Below are positions 17,462-26,637 of a DNA stretch of 61,307 nt, one piece after another (within the stretch, counting starts at the first letter, position 1; each line of letters begins with the position of its first letter). The position numbers and the translations under genes were made by a program. This DNA comes from an uncultured Granulosicoccaceae bacterium (lineage in GTDB: Bacteria > Pseudomonadota > Gammaproteobacteria > Granulosicoccales > Granulosicoccaceae): the NCBI GenBank assembly GCA_937951345.1, contig CALFCF010000022.1:1-61307 (forward strand), in the 5' to 3' direction. The notes beneath the pieces were generated by a model, which did not search any database, was not told the DNA's origin, and saw only the letters and a program-made list of their open reading frames with translations.

Positions 17462-19561
17462 ATGGTTTCATCCGAAGAACTGACTACAAAAGCGCTGGAG
17501 CAATTACCCGTCACGCGTCTTAAAGGGGTTGGCGAGAAAGTAGCCGCCCGTCTTGAGTCGCTCGGCCTGCTGACAGTGCAGGATGTCCTGTTCCATTTAC
17601 CCTCACGCTATCAGGATAGAACACAGGTGCGAAAGATCGGCAGCCTGTGTTTGGGTGACGAGGTGCTCATCGAACTTACCGTCGATGCAGCTGATGTTGT
17701 TTTCCGGCGTCGTCGATCCTTGCTTTGTAAAGGTTCAGACGGTACCGGTTCCATCACGTTGCGATTTTTCCATTTCAGTCAAAAGCAGGCGGATAGTCTC
17801 AAGCGTGGAGTGAAGTTACGTTGTTTTGCTGAGGTGCGGCGCGGTCCTGCCGGGTTTGAAATGGTACATCCGGAATATACCTTCGTATCTGATTCTTCGT
17901 CATTGTCGGATGCATTAACACCTTTCTATCGATCAACTGACGGGGTTAATCAGTTGACGTTGCGTAAGTTGACTGATCAGGCGCTTGCTTTGCTGGCTGT
18001 ACACGGTATCAACGAGTGTCTGCCGCATCCGCTTCCGGGTAACGATGAACTACCGAAACTTTCCAAAGCACTGCAGTTTATTCATCGACCGCCAGCCGGT
18101 GTTGATATTGACAGTTTGATTGAAGCGTCACACCCGGCTTGCAAGCGCCTGATTCTAGAGGAGCTTGTTGCACATCGAATAGGTATGCAATTGCAGCGTC
18201 TTCGAAGGCGTGAGAAACGAGCACCTGTTGTTTCGCCTTCAGGTGAGTTGTTACAGCAGTTTCTTGATTCGTTGCCGTATTCTCTGACTGGTGCGCAAGC
18301 GCGTGTGTCTGAAGAAATTCGTGCTTCCATAAAATCATCGAATCCGATGTTACGACTGTTACAAGGAGACGTCGGGGCCGGTAAGACAGTTGTTGCAGCG
18401 TATGCTGCCGCTCTTGCGGTTGAGTCAGGTATGCAGGTCGCGCTAATGGCACCGACTGAAATTCTGGCTGAACAACATTTACTTAACTTTAGCGAATGGT
18501 TTGAGCCGTTGGGTGTGCGCATTGGCTGGCTTAGTGGCAAGTTGCGACAGTCGCAGCGACGTGATGCTATCGAGTCAATTGCACTGGGTAATACCCGTAT
18601 AGCGGTTGGTACGCATGCGCTCTTTCAGCAAGACGTTGAATTTCATCAACTTGGACTTGTTATTGTTGACGAGCAACATCGCTTTGGTGTGCATCAACGG
18701 ATGGCGTTACGCAATAAAGGCGCGACCGATGAATTTGTGCCACATCAGCTCATCATGACAGCCACACCAATTCCAAGAACGCTGGCGATGACCGCTTATG
18801 CTGATCTTGATGTGTCGGTGATCGATGAATTACCACCCGGGCGCAAACCTGTAGTTACTGTCGCTATTGATGCCTCGCGACGTCAGCAGGTTGCTGATCG
18901 CATCGCGGAAGCGATACGCGAGGGGCGCCAGGCCTATTGGGTATGTACGCTGATTGAGGAATCTGAAGTATTGCAGGCGCAGGCAGCGCAAGACACTGCT
19001 GAATGGTTAACTGAGTGCATGCAGGATGCGACTGTCGGCCTGATCCATGGTCGCCAGAAAGCGGATGAAAAAGATAAGGTCATGGCGCAGTTTAAAGACG
19101 GTCAGTTGGATTTACTGGTGGCCACTACAGTAATTGAAGTGGGTGTGGATGTTCCCAATGCCTCCTTGATGGTTATCGACAATGCGGAGCGCCTCGGGTT
19201 GTCACAATTGCATCAGCTACGTGGCCGCGTCGGGCGGGGCCAGCAACAAAGTAATTGCATACTGGTTTGTCATGCACCGCTCAGTGAAACTGCACGCAGT
19301 CGTATTGCAATCATGCGTGAAACCAATGACGGATTCGTCATAGCGGAGAAAGACCTTCACCTTCGTGGTGCAGGGGATGTACTCGGAACAAGGCAGACGG
19401 GTCACACTGAGTTCCGCGTTGCAGATCTTGTTCGTGACAGTTACTTACTGGATAACGTTGCAGAGCTAGCCAATCTTATTGTGGCCGACCACCCGCAATT
19501 GGTTTCACAGTTAACGGAACGCTGGATCGGTCGTGAGCGGCGCGAATATGGTGCAGTGTAG
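17462..19561 (+). CDS. recG: ATP-dependent DNA helicase RecG
   Basis: Branch-migrating helicase that rescues stalled replication forks and processes recombination intermediates. About 699 residues from ATG 17462; a TTG 13 codons upstream lies just outside the palindrome and is less likely. Seen in order: N-terminal wedge domain with LPVTRLKGVGEKVAARLESLG start and FHLPSRYQDR, the Walker A motif QGDVGAGKTVVA, MAPTEILAEQH, the Walker B DEQHRFG, MTATPIPRTLAM, and the C-terminal helicase part with VATTVIEVGVDVPNAS and QLHQLRGRVGRG. Full length. Confidence 0.97.
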   Translation: MVSSEELTTKALEQLPVTRLKGVGEKVAARLESLGLLTVQDVLFHLPSRYQDRTQVRKIGSLCLGDEVLIELTVDAADVVFRRRRSLLCKGSDGTGSITLRFFHFSQKQADSLKRGVKLRCFAEVRRGPAGFEMVHPEYTFVSDSSSLSDALTPFYRSTDGVNQLTLRKLTDQALALLAVHGINECLPHPLPGNDELPKLSKALQFIHRPPAGVDIDSLIEASHPACKRLILEELVAHRIGMQLQRLRRREKRAPVVSPSGELLQQFLDSLPYSLTGAQARVSEEIRASIKSSNPMLRLLQGDVGAGKTVVAAYAAALAVESGMQVALMAPTEILAEQHLLNFSEWFEPLGVRIGWLSGKLRQSQRRDAIESIALGNTRIAVGTHALFQQDVEFHQLGLVIVDEQHRFGVHQRMALRNKGATDEFVPHQLIMTATPIPRTLAMTAYADLDVSVIDELPPGRKPVVTVAIDASRRQQVADRIAEAIREGRQAYWVCTLIEESEVLQAQAAQDTAEWLTECMQDATVGLIHGRQKADEKDKVMAQFKDGQLDLLVATTVIEVGVDVPNASLMVIDNAERLGLSQLHQLRGRVGRGQQQSNCILVCHAPLSETARSRIAIMRETNDGFVIAEKDLHLRGAGDVLGTRQTGHTEFRVADLVRDSYLLDNVAELANLIVADHPQLVSQLTERWIGRERREYGAV

Positions 19562-19639
19562 TGATTGCGATGCGACGATGCCGTCCAGTCTGTGTCGGTC
19601 ATCCGGACAATACCGATTCACGTCGTTCACCGGTTGTTG

Positions 19640-19886
19640 CTAGCCTGCTCTATTCATGAAGGGTTCGCCACCAGAGTCTGGCTACCTAAGCAGGTCGCAC
19701 GATTGAGCGAAATTCGTAGAAATACGGGTTGAGCTCAATCGAGTGAGCTGCGACGGCAGACGGGCACTGGTGGTGAATAGAAAACAGTGTGCGAATACCC
19801 ACAGCGACGCTAATACTGCTTTTCTAACTGGAAATTGCTTAGTTTTCAGTGTCACTGTTTTCGCCTTCGCGAATTGAGCAGGCTAG
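19640..19886. mobile_element. 247-bp structured MITE-like element, copy 1
   Basis: Bounded by near-perfect 23-nt terminal inverted repeats CTAGCCTGCTCTATTCATGAAGG (right end with C for T). Inside are nested inverted repeats: a CACCACCAG-type pair with CTGGTGGTG, GAAAACAGTG with CACTGTTTTC, and a GAGCTC-centred palindrome. It matches the reverse complement of 60001-60250 with 10 substitutions and one 3-base indel by hand alignment. No protein is encoded. The right-hand CTAG carries the stop codon of rrtA (minus strand). Confidence 0.9.
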
Positions 19887-20503
19887 GTGTCACCCCGATC
19901 GAGGTTGCTCGCAGTTGCAGCAGCTGAGGTTTTGATCTTCCGGTATGCCAGCAACGGGATTGCGACCAGTAAACCGGTTATGCCCCCGTAGAGATGCGAG
20001 TTCACAATGACACGCCCGCCGGCCGCTGATTCACTGCCCGGTACGGCGCCATAGACCTGTTCCCAGACAAGCTTCGCGATTACGACCAGCAGTAGAATTG
20101 CAGCATTTACCGGGAAGCGTCTCAGGTCTGCAAGTGCGCCTGCGATGATTAATCCGTGCAAGGTGCCGGAAAACCCCACATACCACGAAACCTCCGGATC
20201 TCTCAGATACAGGCCAATACCAACGCCCAGTGAACTTACCAGAACGATAAGTACCCATTCGCTGGCCTGGAAATTGACCCACACTAACAGAACGACCAAT
20301 AGCAGACCGGTCATATTGAGCAGCAGGTGATTCCAGTTGAGGTGTACGAAATTGCCTGTAAGCAGCAGCCACCACTTGCCAGTTTGCAATGCTTGTCGAT
20401 CGAACCTAAGTATTTCCTCGAGTCCAAATAGCTGGAGGCCGATACATAGAGACGCGAGTAGTATTGCGAACTGAATAGCGCGGTTATGCAATATTGCCGG
20501 CAT
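19883..20503 (-). CDS. rrtA: Rhombosortase (rhomboid-family intramembrane serine protease)
   Basis: A 206-residue polytopic membrane protein with about six hydrophobic segments. It has the rhomboid-type HLNWNHLLLNMTG segment, the catalytic serine in GFSGTLHG (S112) and the catalytic histidine in NSHLYGG (H170). The GFSGxLHG form of the motif is the mark of rhombosortases, which process proteins carrying a GlyGly-CTERM tail, often type II secretion substrates. It is divergent from the gsp operon, which fits that role. No GlyGly-CTERM protein is encoded in the window. The TAG stop lies within the end of the adjacent mobile element, so the original C terminus may have differed slightly. Confidence 0.85.
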   Translation of the reverse strand: MPAILHNRAIQFAILLASLCIGLQLFGLEEILRFDRQALQTGKWWLLLTGNFVHLNWNHLLLNMTGLLLVVLLVWVNFQASEWVLIVLVSSLGVGIGLYLRDPEVSWYVGFSGTLHGLIIAGALADLRRFPVNAAILLLVVIAKLVWEQVYGAVPGSESAAGGRVIVNSHLYGGITGLLVAIPLLAYRKIKTSAAATASNLDRGDT

Positions 20504-20593
20504 TGTAAGGTGTCAATCCTCAGGTCTTTATTATGCTGGGTTTTGAAACATTCAGCGGATTTGGCTTGTGGTTGATGTGCGTGATGCTGACTG

Positions 20594-20627
20594 TTGACAT
20601 GCTATTCTCTTACCACTTGTTTATTAA
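20594..20627 (+). promoter_or_regulatory. Candidate promoter for the gsp operon
   Basis: A perfect -35 hexamer TTGACA at 20594-20599 lies 66 bases upstream of gspG. Downstream is the A+T-rich TTGTTTATTAAT; no -10 box at ideal spacing is clear (TGTTTA at 18 bases is poor, TATTAA is too far). Tentative. Confidence 0.3.
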
Positions 20628-20659
20628 TTTTTTTTTCAGTAGTACCTGGAGCCTAGAAC

Positions 20660-21148
20660 ATGATTGCCAAACGGTTTGCACAACGACGTGATATGCCTGT
20701 CGTCAAACCCGGGTTGATGTACCGCCCCGCAAAACCCCGCGGATTCACCCTGATCGAGATAATGGTTGTTGTAGCGATTATCGCGATACTGGGGGCAGCT
20801 GTTGTGCCGTTGATACTCGATCGTCCGGAACAGGCGCGTCAGGTTAAAGCCAAGCAGGATATTCAGTCTATCGCTGCCGCTCTGGACCTTTATCGACTGG
20901 ATAATTTTAATTATCCATCGACCGATCAAGGGCTTGAAGCACTGGTCGAGAAGCCCACTGGGGATCCAGAGCCCGTGAACTGGAAAGACAGCGGCTACCT
21001 TAAAAAAGTACCCAAGGATCCCTGGGGCCGTGATTACATCTATCTGAGCCCTGGTGAAACCGGGGAATTTGACATTGTTTCTCTCGGACGTGACGGTCAG
21101 GAAGGCGGTGATGGTTTTGACGGAGATCTGTCCCAGTTGTCAGATTGA
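20660..21148 (+). CDS. gspG: Type II secretion major pseudopilin GspG
   Basis: Main subunit of the periplasmic pseudopilus that pushes folded exoproteins through the secretin. The prepilin peptidase site is RG|FTLIEIMVVVAIIAIL with Glu at +5, followed by the long N-terminal helix, and by the GspG signature NYPSTDQGLEAL and the Asp-rich calcium-binding C terminus (DPWGRDY, GDGFDGDLSQ). From ATG 20660 (GGAG eleven bases upstream) the leader is 28 residues; an internal ATG at 20717 would give a 9-residue leader more like its neighbours. First gene of gspGHIJKLMN. Confidence 0.96.
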   Translation: MIAKRFAQRRDMPVVKPGLMYRPAKPRGFTLIEIMVVVAIIAILGAAVVPLILDRPEQARQVKAKQDIQSIAAALDLYRLDNFNYPSTDQGLEALVEKPTGDPEPVNWKDSGYLKKVPKDPWGRDYIYLSPGETGEFDIVSLGRDGQEGGDGFDGDLSQLSD

Positions 21149-21195
21149 TTATTCCGGTCGAACAAATTCGCCTTAAATCACAACGTGCCGCTTCG

Positions 21196-21753
21196 ATGCC
21201 AGCCAGCAAAGTGCCGTATAGACACAGGGGCTTCACACTGCTCGAAATTATGGTGGTTATCGCGATTGTCGCGATACTCACCGGGTTCGTTGTAGTAAAT
21301 ATTGATTTGCGCAATACGCCTAAAACTGTTCGGGAACAATCACAACGTTTAGGGCTACTGATGCAACTTGCGTCTGATCAGGCGATCTATTCAAAAGTAC
21401 AATTCGGCATTCGCTTCCACCCCGAAAATTACGAGTTCTACTTTCTGGGTGCTGAGGAAGACAGTGAACCGGTCTGGCAGTTGCTTGCGGACGATCGTCT
21501 GACATTTCGCGAGAGTAACGAAGAGCTCGAATTCACGGTTGATATTGCCGGTGTGCCGATAGTGCTTGAGACGCTGGAAGAAGAGTTGGCCGGTTTATCT
21601 GAGGACGAAACATTGAAGCCGCACATTCTGTTTCTTTCCAACGGCGAAATCATACCGGATTTTTCCATTACGGTTTCCGACAGTGAGGCTGATTTTCGTC
21701 ATCAAGTGTATACCGGTGTTGATTTGCCGGTGGTCGTTGAACAGTTGGAGTAA
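21196..21753 (+). CDS. gspH: Type II secretion minor pseudopilin GspH
   Basis: Minor pseudopilin with the prepilin site RG|FTLLEIMVVIAIVAIL (Glu at +5). The start is uncertain: the frame is open from a TTG at 21145 that overlaps the gspG stop, while ATG 21196 gives a 12-residue leader of normal length; the latter is used here. The C-terminal domain carries the GspH-like FGIRFHPENYEFYFL segment and acidic stretches. It lies between gspG and gspI, the conserved order. Confidence 0.9.
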   Translation: MPASKVPYRHRGFTLLEIMVVIAIVAILTGFVVVNIDLRNTPKTVREQSQRLGLLMQLASDQAIYSKVQFGIRFHPENYEFYFLGAEEDSEPVWQLLADDRLTFRESNEELEFTVDIAGVPIVLETLEEELAGLSEDETLKPHILFLSNGEIIPDFSITVSDSEADFRHQVYTGVDLPVVVEQLE

Positions 21754-21765
21754 CAAGTACCCGCG

Positions 21766-22158
21766 ATGTTTTTAAAAAACCGTCAGTCAGGATTTACGCT
21801 AATGGAAATGATGGTCGCGATGACCATTCTGGCCGTTGGCATGGGTGCGATTATCAAAGCATCAGCCAGTTCTGCGCATAACGCTTCCGTTTTGCGTGAT
21901 AAAGAAGTGGCTCGCTGGGTGGCACTCAATAAATTAACAGAGATGCAGGTGTTGCAGGAATGGAGTACATCGACCAAAACCGGTGATGTTGAAATGTTGA
22001 AAACCCGTTGGTACTGGACGGCAAAGTTTCAAAAGGTGCAGGACCCTGATTTGCGCCGTGTTGATGTTGAAGTAAGACGTAATCCGGATGCAGAGTCCTA
22101 TATTTACTCGATAACCGGTTTTGTAGGGAATCCGGAAATTGTTTCAACCTTCCAATAA
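21766..22158 (+). CDS. gspI: Type II secretion minor pseudopilin GspI
   Basis: A 130-residue minor pseudopilin, one of the I-J-K tip complex. MFLKNRQSG|FTLMEMMVAM shows a 9-residue leader and Glu at +5. Conserved GspI features are the AxxxWVALNKLTEMQ helix and the YYWTAKFQKV-like strand (here RWYWTAKFQKVQDPDL). The normal length for the family is 120-130. It begins 12 bases after gspH and its end overlaps the region upstream of gspJ. Confidence 0.93.
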   Translation: MFLKNRQSGFTLMEMMVAMTILAVGMGAIIKASASSAHNASVLRDKEVARWVALNKLTEMQVLQEWSTSTKTGDVEMLKTRWYWTAKFQKVQDPDLRRVDVEVRRNPDAESYIYSITGFVGNPEIVSTFQ

Positions 22159-22192
22159 ACCCTGTATCTGTATGTTCTGTAAATCACCGACA

Positions 22193-22810
22193 ATGCACGT
22201 AAAAAACCGGGCTGCAGGTTTTACGTTGTTTGAACTGTTGATTGCCATGGTGATTTTCGCTGTACTGGGTTCAGCGGCTTATCAGGGTTTGTTTCAAACA
22301 CAGCGCGTCAGGGACAGTGTGCTGGAGCACAGCGATCAGTTAGCTGATCTCAGGCGTGCGTTTTTCTGGATGTCGGATGACATTGCGCAAATGACTCAGC
22401 GACCGGTACGCAGTGCTGTCGGAAGTCTGGAGCCTGCGTTGGTTTTCAGCGAGGCAGGTGATGCCATGCTCAGCTTCACACGTGCTGGCTGGATTAATCC
22501 GGCGGCTGATGTCATGCCACCACGTTCGAACTTACAGCGGGTTTCCTACCTGCTTGAGGGAGATCGGCTATTGCGGCAATACCACTACCATCTCGATCTT
22601 GCTGATGACGGCACACAGCGACAACGTCGTCTGTTATCAGGTGTGGATTCGGTCACCATGCGATTCCTTGCAGGCTCAGGAGATTGGCACGATCAATGGC
22701 CGCCCGCCAATGTAGATTCTGAAGAGCCGGTATCATTGCTGGCAATCGAATTTACGTTTGAATTGCAAGAGGTGGGTGATGTGGTTCGTCTGTTTTCTTT
22801 ACCCGGATGA
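22193..22810 (+). CDS. gspJ: Type II secretion minor pseudopilin GspJ
   Basis: Minor pseudopilin of the tip complex. The start at ATG 22193 gives MHVKNRAAG|FTLFELLIAM with a 9-residue leader; the frame is open further upstream (ATG 22172, TTG 22139). The GspJ pattern LRRAFFWMSDDIAQMTQRPVR (conserved D-DL-Q---R-VR) is visible in the first third, and RVSYLLEGDRLLRQ and LLSGVDSVTMRFL in the second half. The stop overlaps the gspK start in an ATGA, indicating translational coupling. Confidence 0.93.
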   Translation: MHVKNRAAGFTLFELLIAMVIFAVLGSAAYQGLFQTQRVRDSVLEHSDQLADLRRAFFWMSDDIAQMTQRPVRSAVGSLEPALVFSEAGDAMLSFTRAGWINPAADVMPPRSNLQRVSYLLEGDRLLRQYHYHLDLADDGTQRQRRLLSGVDSVTMRFLAGSGDWHDQWPPANVDSEEPVSLLAIEFTFELQEVGDVVRLFSLPG

Positions 22811-23928
22811 TGGCCATGACGAAGCGTAACCATCAGTTGTCTTTTTATACAAAACCAGCACCGCTATATGACGGACGTCCAGCGCAACAGGGGATTGCCA
22901 TTATCACTGTGCTGTTGGTGATCGCGCTGGCGACCATCACAGTTGCGTCGCTCGCCGGTCGTCAGCATATCGATATTCAGCGTGAGGTTAATGAGGCTGG
23001 TTTGCAGCAGGCACGATCGCTAGCGATCAGTGGTGAGCGGTTTGCGGCGGTTTTGCTATACCGTGACTTTCAGGATGGTGATCGCGAAAACACAGATTCG
23101 CTCGAAGACGACTGGGCTCAGACACTGCCACCGGTGCCTGTAGGTAATGCCACCTTGACTGGTTGTGTGGTCGATATGCAGGGCAAATTCAATCTGAATA
23201 ACCTGGTTAACGCCGAAGGTCAGGCAAATGTACCGTATGTCGAGCAATTTACACGTTTGTTACAGGTACTCAATATCGACGCCAGCAAGGCGCAGGCGGT
23301 AGTAGACTGGATTGATACAGATGTCAACGCAACGCTGCCGGATGGCGCCGAGGATGACTACTACACAGGTCTGGAAGTCCCCTATCGTGCAGCCAATGCC
23401 GGTATTTCCAGTATTTCCGAACTACAGTTAGTAAAAGGCTTTAGTCCATCGGTTGAAGAAGAGCAGGCAGACTACGAATTACTGGTGCCGCATGTGACCG
23501 CGTTGCCGATCGAATTTGGTGAAGTGCCGTTGAATGTCAACACAGCTACGCCTGAGTTGCTATCTTCTTTATCAGACTTTATGCGTGAGCTGGGGCCGGA
23601 ACTATCGCGCTGGGACACAAATGCGTATCAGGATTATCCGGTTTGCGAGAATATCTTTGATCTTGAGGCAGAAGACGTTGAGGGCACATTAACGCAGGAA
23701 CGCGATTTTGACCCGTACTTGAGCACGTTGCTGTTTGAGGACGAAGCCGATCCGGGACAAACCGGTGAGGAAATCGCAGCGCCGGGTTCGATAACGGTCA
23801 GCTCGAATTATTTTCAGGTGCGCATTGATATCGGGATGGAAGGCGTAGCATTGTCACAATATGCATTAATGGAACGTGATGAGCAGGGACAAATCCGCGT
23901 GCTGTCGCGATCACGTGATGCGCTGTGA
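22807..23928 (+). CDS. gspK: Type II secretion minor pseudopilin GspK
   Basis: The large tip pseudopilin (373 residues). The prepilin site QQG|IAIITVLLVIALATI lacks Glu at +5, as is normal for GspK. The extra alpha domain inserted in the pilin fold is typical of the family and contains GKFNLNNLVN and VVDWIDTD. The C-terminal region includes the PLNVNTATPELL segment of the family. Its N-terminal leader of about 30 residues is longer than usual; other starts (MAMTKRNH at the second ATG) change little. Confidence 0.94.
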   Translation: MMAMTKRNHQLSFYTKPAPLYDGRPAQQGIAIITVLLVIALATITVASLAGRQHIDIQREVNEAGLQQARSLAISGERFAAVLLYRDFQDGDRENTDSLEDDWAQTLPPVPVGNATLTGCVVDMQGKFNLNNLVNAEGQANVPYVEQFTRLLQVLNIDASKAQAVVDWIDTDVNATLPDGAEDDYYTGLEVPYRAANAGISSISELQLVKGFSPSVEEEQADYELLVPHVTALPIEFGEVPLNVNTATPELLSSLSDFMRELGPELSRWDTNAYQDYPVCENIFDLEAEDVEGTLTQERDFDPYLSTLLFEDEADPGQTGEEIAAPGSITVSSNYFQVRIDIGMEGVALSQYALMERDEQGQIRVLSRSRDAL

Positions 23929-24029
23929 TCATTTGTAACCGGTACTTCGGACACGTTTACCGGCAACTATAGTTATTACAACAGTTATACAACCGCACGG
24001 CATGTAATCGCCGGCACAACAAGAAAAGC

Positions 24030-25247
24030 GTGGCAAAAGACTGCATCATATATCTCCCGGAGATCGGGGCAGATCTGGCTTACTGGGCAATGGCCAGTGG
24101 CGATGGCAGGCTTTCGTCTTCAGTATCGTCAGGAAAGTTGTCGGAAGCGGCCTCGTCCGCCGGTGGGCGCAAATGCATCGTCGTTTTGCCCGGTGACTCC
24201 GTTTTGTTGGCTGAAGCCAGACTTCCCGGCAATGCTGCGCGTGCGCATCAAGCGATTCCCTATGCGCTTGAGGATCAGGTCGCGGACGACATTGATGATT
24301 TGCACTTTGCGCTCGGCAGGAAGGATAAATCCGATAACTACCCGGTGGCCATCATTGATCGCGAGTCGATGGACAGCTTACGCAAGCAATTTGATGAGGC
24401 TGGATTCCGTCCGACGGAAATCGTGCCCGAAGTGTTAGCTCTGCCAAAACTTGATCCCGCAAGTGAAGGTCCTGTCTGGAGTGCCTTCTCGGATCACGAA
24501 AAAACGGTTGTCAGATTAAACGGCTATCGAGGTTTTGCGGCCGATCCGGAGACCGCCGATCTAATGCTCAGTGGTGCGGGTCAGGAGTACGAAGAAGAGT
24601 TCGAACGCGGCATTGTTGTTTATCACACAGATGCCGATGCACATCAGCCGGCAGTTGATCAACTTAACGTTGAATTTAAACACTGTGATAACAGGCTGGA
24701 GATCTACGCGGCTGGTTTATCCAACTCGCCGCGAATCAACCTGTTGCAGGGTGAGTACAGTTATCGCCAACAAATGAACATGGCCTGGCGGCCGTGGCGA
24801 TGGAGCATGATTCTGGGTGCGGTTCTGCTGGGGACCGTCTTTGGGAACAAGTTCATTGATTACAAGCGTCTTGAACGCCAGGAATCTCAACTACAGCAAC
24901 AAATTACGGGCGTCTGGACTGAAACCTTTCCCAATGTGAAAGCAAGGCGACCGGTATCGCAGATGAAGTCCAGGTTACGCCAGCTGGGTGATGCCCAACC
25001 GGTAGGTGGTTTTACGGCAGACCTTGCGACTATCGCATCAGCCTTTAAAACTCAGCCGCAGAGTACGATCAACTCGCTGGGATATCGCCCTGGACGTTTC
25101 GATTTGGATGTATCAACCGATGCCATACCTTCTCTGGATAAGCTGAAAACGGAAATTGAAAAGAACGGCAGCCTGAGTATGAACGTGCAGTCGGCTCGCA
25201 GGCAAAAAGATGCTGTGCGAAGTTCAGTGCGCCTGGAGAGTCGTTGA
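24030..25247 (+). CDS. gspL: Type II secretion inner-membrane assembly protein GspL
   Basis: Bitopic protein that links the GspE ATPase in the cytoplasm to GspM in the membrane. A 405-residue product starting at GTG 24030. The cytoplasmic actin-like domain covers about residues 1-240 (with VVLPGDSVLLAEARLPG and the AIPYALEDQVADDIDDLHFA motif), a transmembrane helix lies near 258-275 (WSMILGAVLLGTVFG), and the periplasmic ferredoxin-like domain follows. It overlaps gspM by four bases. Confidence 0.93.
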   Translation: MAKDCIIYLPEIGADLAYWAMASGDGRLSSSVSSGKLSEAASSAGGRKCIVVLPGDSVLLAEARLPGNAARAHQAIPYALEDQVADDIDDLHFALGRKDKSDNYPVAIIDRESMDSLRKQFDEAGFRPTEIVPEVLALPKLDPASEGPVWSAFSDHEKTVVRLNGYRGFAADPETADLMLSGAGQEYEEEFERGIVVYHTDADAHQPAVDQLNVEFKHCDNRLEIYAAGLSNSPRINLLQGEYSYRQQMNMAWRPWRWSMILGAVLLGTVFGNKFIDYKRLERQESQLQQQITGVWTETFPNVKARRPVSQMKSRLRQLGDAQPVGGFTADLATIASAFKTQPQSTINSLGYRPGRFDLDVSTDAIPSLDKLKTEIEKNGSLSMNVQSARRQKDAVRSSVRLESR

Positions 25248-25723
25248 TGAAAGACTGGTTTTTGGCAAAGTCAGCGCGTGACCGGCTTATTCTGGTATGC
25301 CTTGGTGTGCTGATAATGGCAGCAATGATATACGTACTGGCCTGGCATCCGCTGGCAAACGCAGTTGAGCGTAAACAGCAAAATATCGGCAATGCTAAAA
25401 AAGATCTGCAATACATGGTTGAAGGTCAGGCGCGTATCCGGGCGAGTGGTGGGAATGTCGGTGCGGGGCAGCTCCTTACAACGGATAAGGCGCCTTACCT
25501 GTTAATTGACGACATCATCCGCAAGGCAGGTATAAAGTTACCGGAACGTGTTGAACCTACAGGTAAAGACGGTGCGCGCGTGCAATTCTCTGAGGTTGAA
25601 TTCGACAAATTAGTAGCGGTGATCGCAGAGATCGAGCGCTATGGTTTGAATGTGACGACGCTGAATGTCAGTCGCAAAGCGAACGGTATAGTCAGTGCGC
25701 GATTCAACATGGAGCGTGGTTAA
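25244..25723 (+). CDS. gspM: Type II secretion protein GspM
   Basis: A 159-residue bitopic partner of GspL. Structure: short cytoplasmic N terminus with the family feature KSARDRLILVCLGVL, one membrane helix (about residues 15-33), and a periplasmic ferredoxin-like domain. It overlaps gspL at the start (ATGA) and abuts gspN at the end (TTAATG), so all three are translationally coupled. Confidence 0.92.
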   Translation: MMKDWFLAKSARDRLILVCLGVLIMAAMIYVLAWHPLANAVERKQQNIGNAKKDLQYMVEGQARIRASGGNVGAGQLLTTDKAPYLLIDDIIRKAGIKLPERVEPTGKDGARVQFSEVEFDKLVAVIAEIERYGLNVTTLNVSRKANGIVSARFNMERG

Positions 25724-26499
25724 TGTTCCGTGTCATTCGCCTGTTGTTGCTTGGACTGCTGGTCTATATCGTCTCGATCGTGTGGTTATTCCCGGTAGCG
25801 CCGATCATTGATCGGGTTAAGCCGCAAATTCAACCCATCCAACTTGCCGGTGTATCCGGTCGCCTGTTTAAAGGCAATGTTGATCAGGTAACCTATCCTG
25901 ATGACTTGTTACCGCTATCTGCAACCAATGTGAACTGGCGCCTTATGCCGCGCAAGCTTTTTGCAGCAGCTGCAGGTGTGGATTTTTCGTTCGATGCTTA
26001 TGGTGGTTCCGGTGCCGGAGAGTTTTCGCGTTATTTCAGTGGTGATATGGCGGTTGAAAATTTCGTGTACCAGGGGCCAGCTAAGGGGCTCGAGCCATTG
26101 TTACCACTACCGATTGCAGAATTCACGGGTGATCTGGATGCCAGGCTCGATAATGTCGAGATAGAAAATCAGCTTTTAAAATCCATGCGCGGGCAGTTTA
26201 ACTGGCGTGGTGCCAGGCTTGAGTCACCGATAACAGCCTTCCTCGGCAATGTGGAAATACAGATTGAACCCGCTGGTAGTGATACACATCGTGGCATCAT
26301 CGAAGCGAACGGTGGTGAGGTTGAAGTCTCCGGCAATATCGAAATTGCGCTCAATGGTGACTTCAAAAGTGATGTTGTGATAACCCCCACTGACGAAGCT
26401 ACGCCTGAACTTATCAATGCAATACGCTCATTTGCACGCCCTGAGCGTGACGGGCGATACCGATTGCAACGTAACGGTAACGTTAACCGGCTGCTGTAG
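25723..26499 (+). CDS. gspN: Type II secretion protein GspN
   Basis: A 258-residue inner-membrane-anchored protein of the accessory GspN family, present only in some type II systems. One N-terminal membrane helix (residues 5-25, LLLLGLLVYIVSIVWLFPVAP) is followed by a periplasmic beta-rich region with the family-like LAGVSGRLFKGN and NVNWRLMPRKLF. It is the last gene of the run; gspC, D, E, F and O are not in the window and must lie elsewhere. Confidence 0.88.
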   Translation: MFRVIRLLLLGLLVYIVSIVWLFPVAPIIDRVKPQIQPIQLAGVSGRLFKGNVDQVTYPDDLLPLSATNVNWRLMPRKLFAAAAGVDFSFDAYGGSGAGEFSRYFSGDMAVENFVYQGPAKGLEPLLPLPIAEFTGDLDARLDNVEIENQLLKSMRGQFNWRGARLESPITAFLGNVEIQIEPAGSDTHRGIIEANGGEVEVSGNIEIALNGDFKSDVVITPTDEATPELINAIRSFARPERDGRYRLQRNGNVNRLL

Positions 26500-26637
26500 C
26501 TGGCGACGTTTGGCTTTTCATTGCCCTTTCGAAATGCCTTTGTTTGGAACTTGCACTTCCACGGCCACTCAAATTATCACTAAAGAAATAAATTTCTTGA
26601 CCGATTTAACACTTATAGCGAGGTGTTTTAGTCGAAT

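Noticed and set aside
19640-19886. The 247-bp element as a truncated insertion sequence with transposase remnant
   Set aside because: No frame in either copy resembles a transposase and both copies share the same full length, so a non-autonomous element is the better description.
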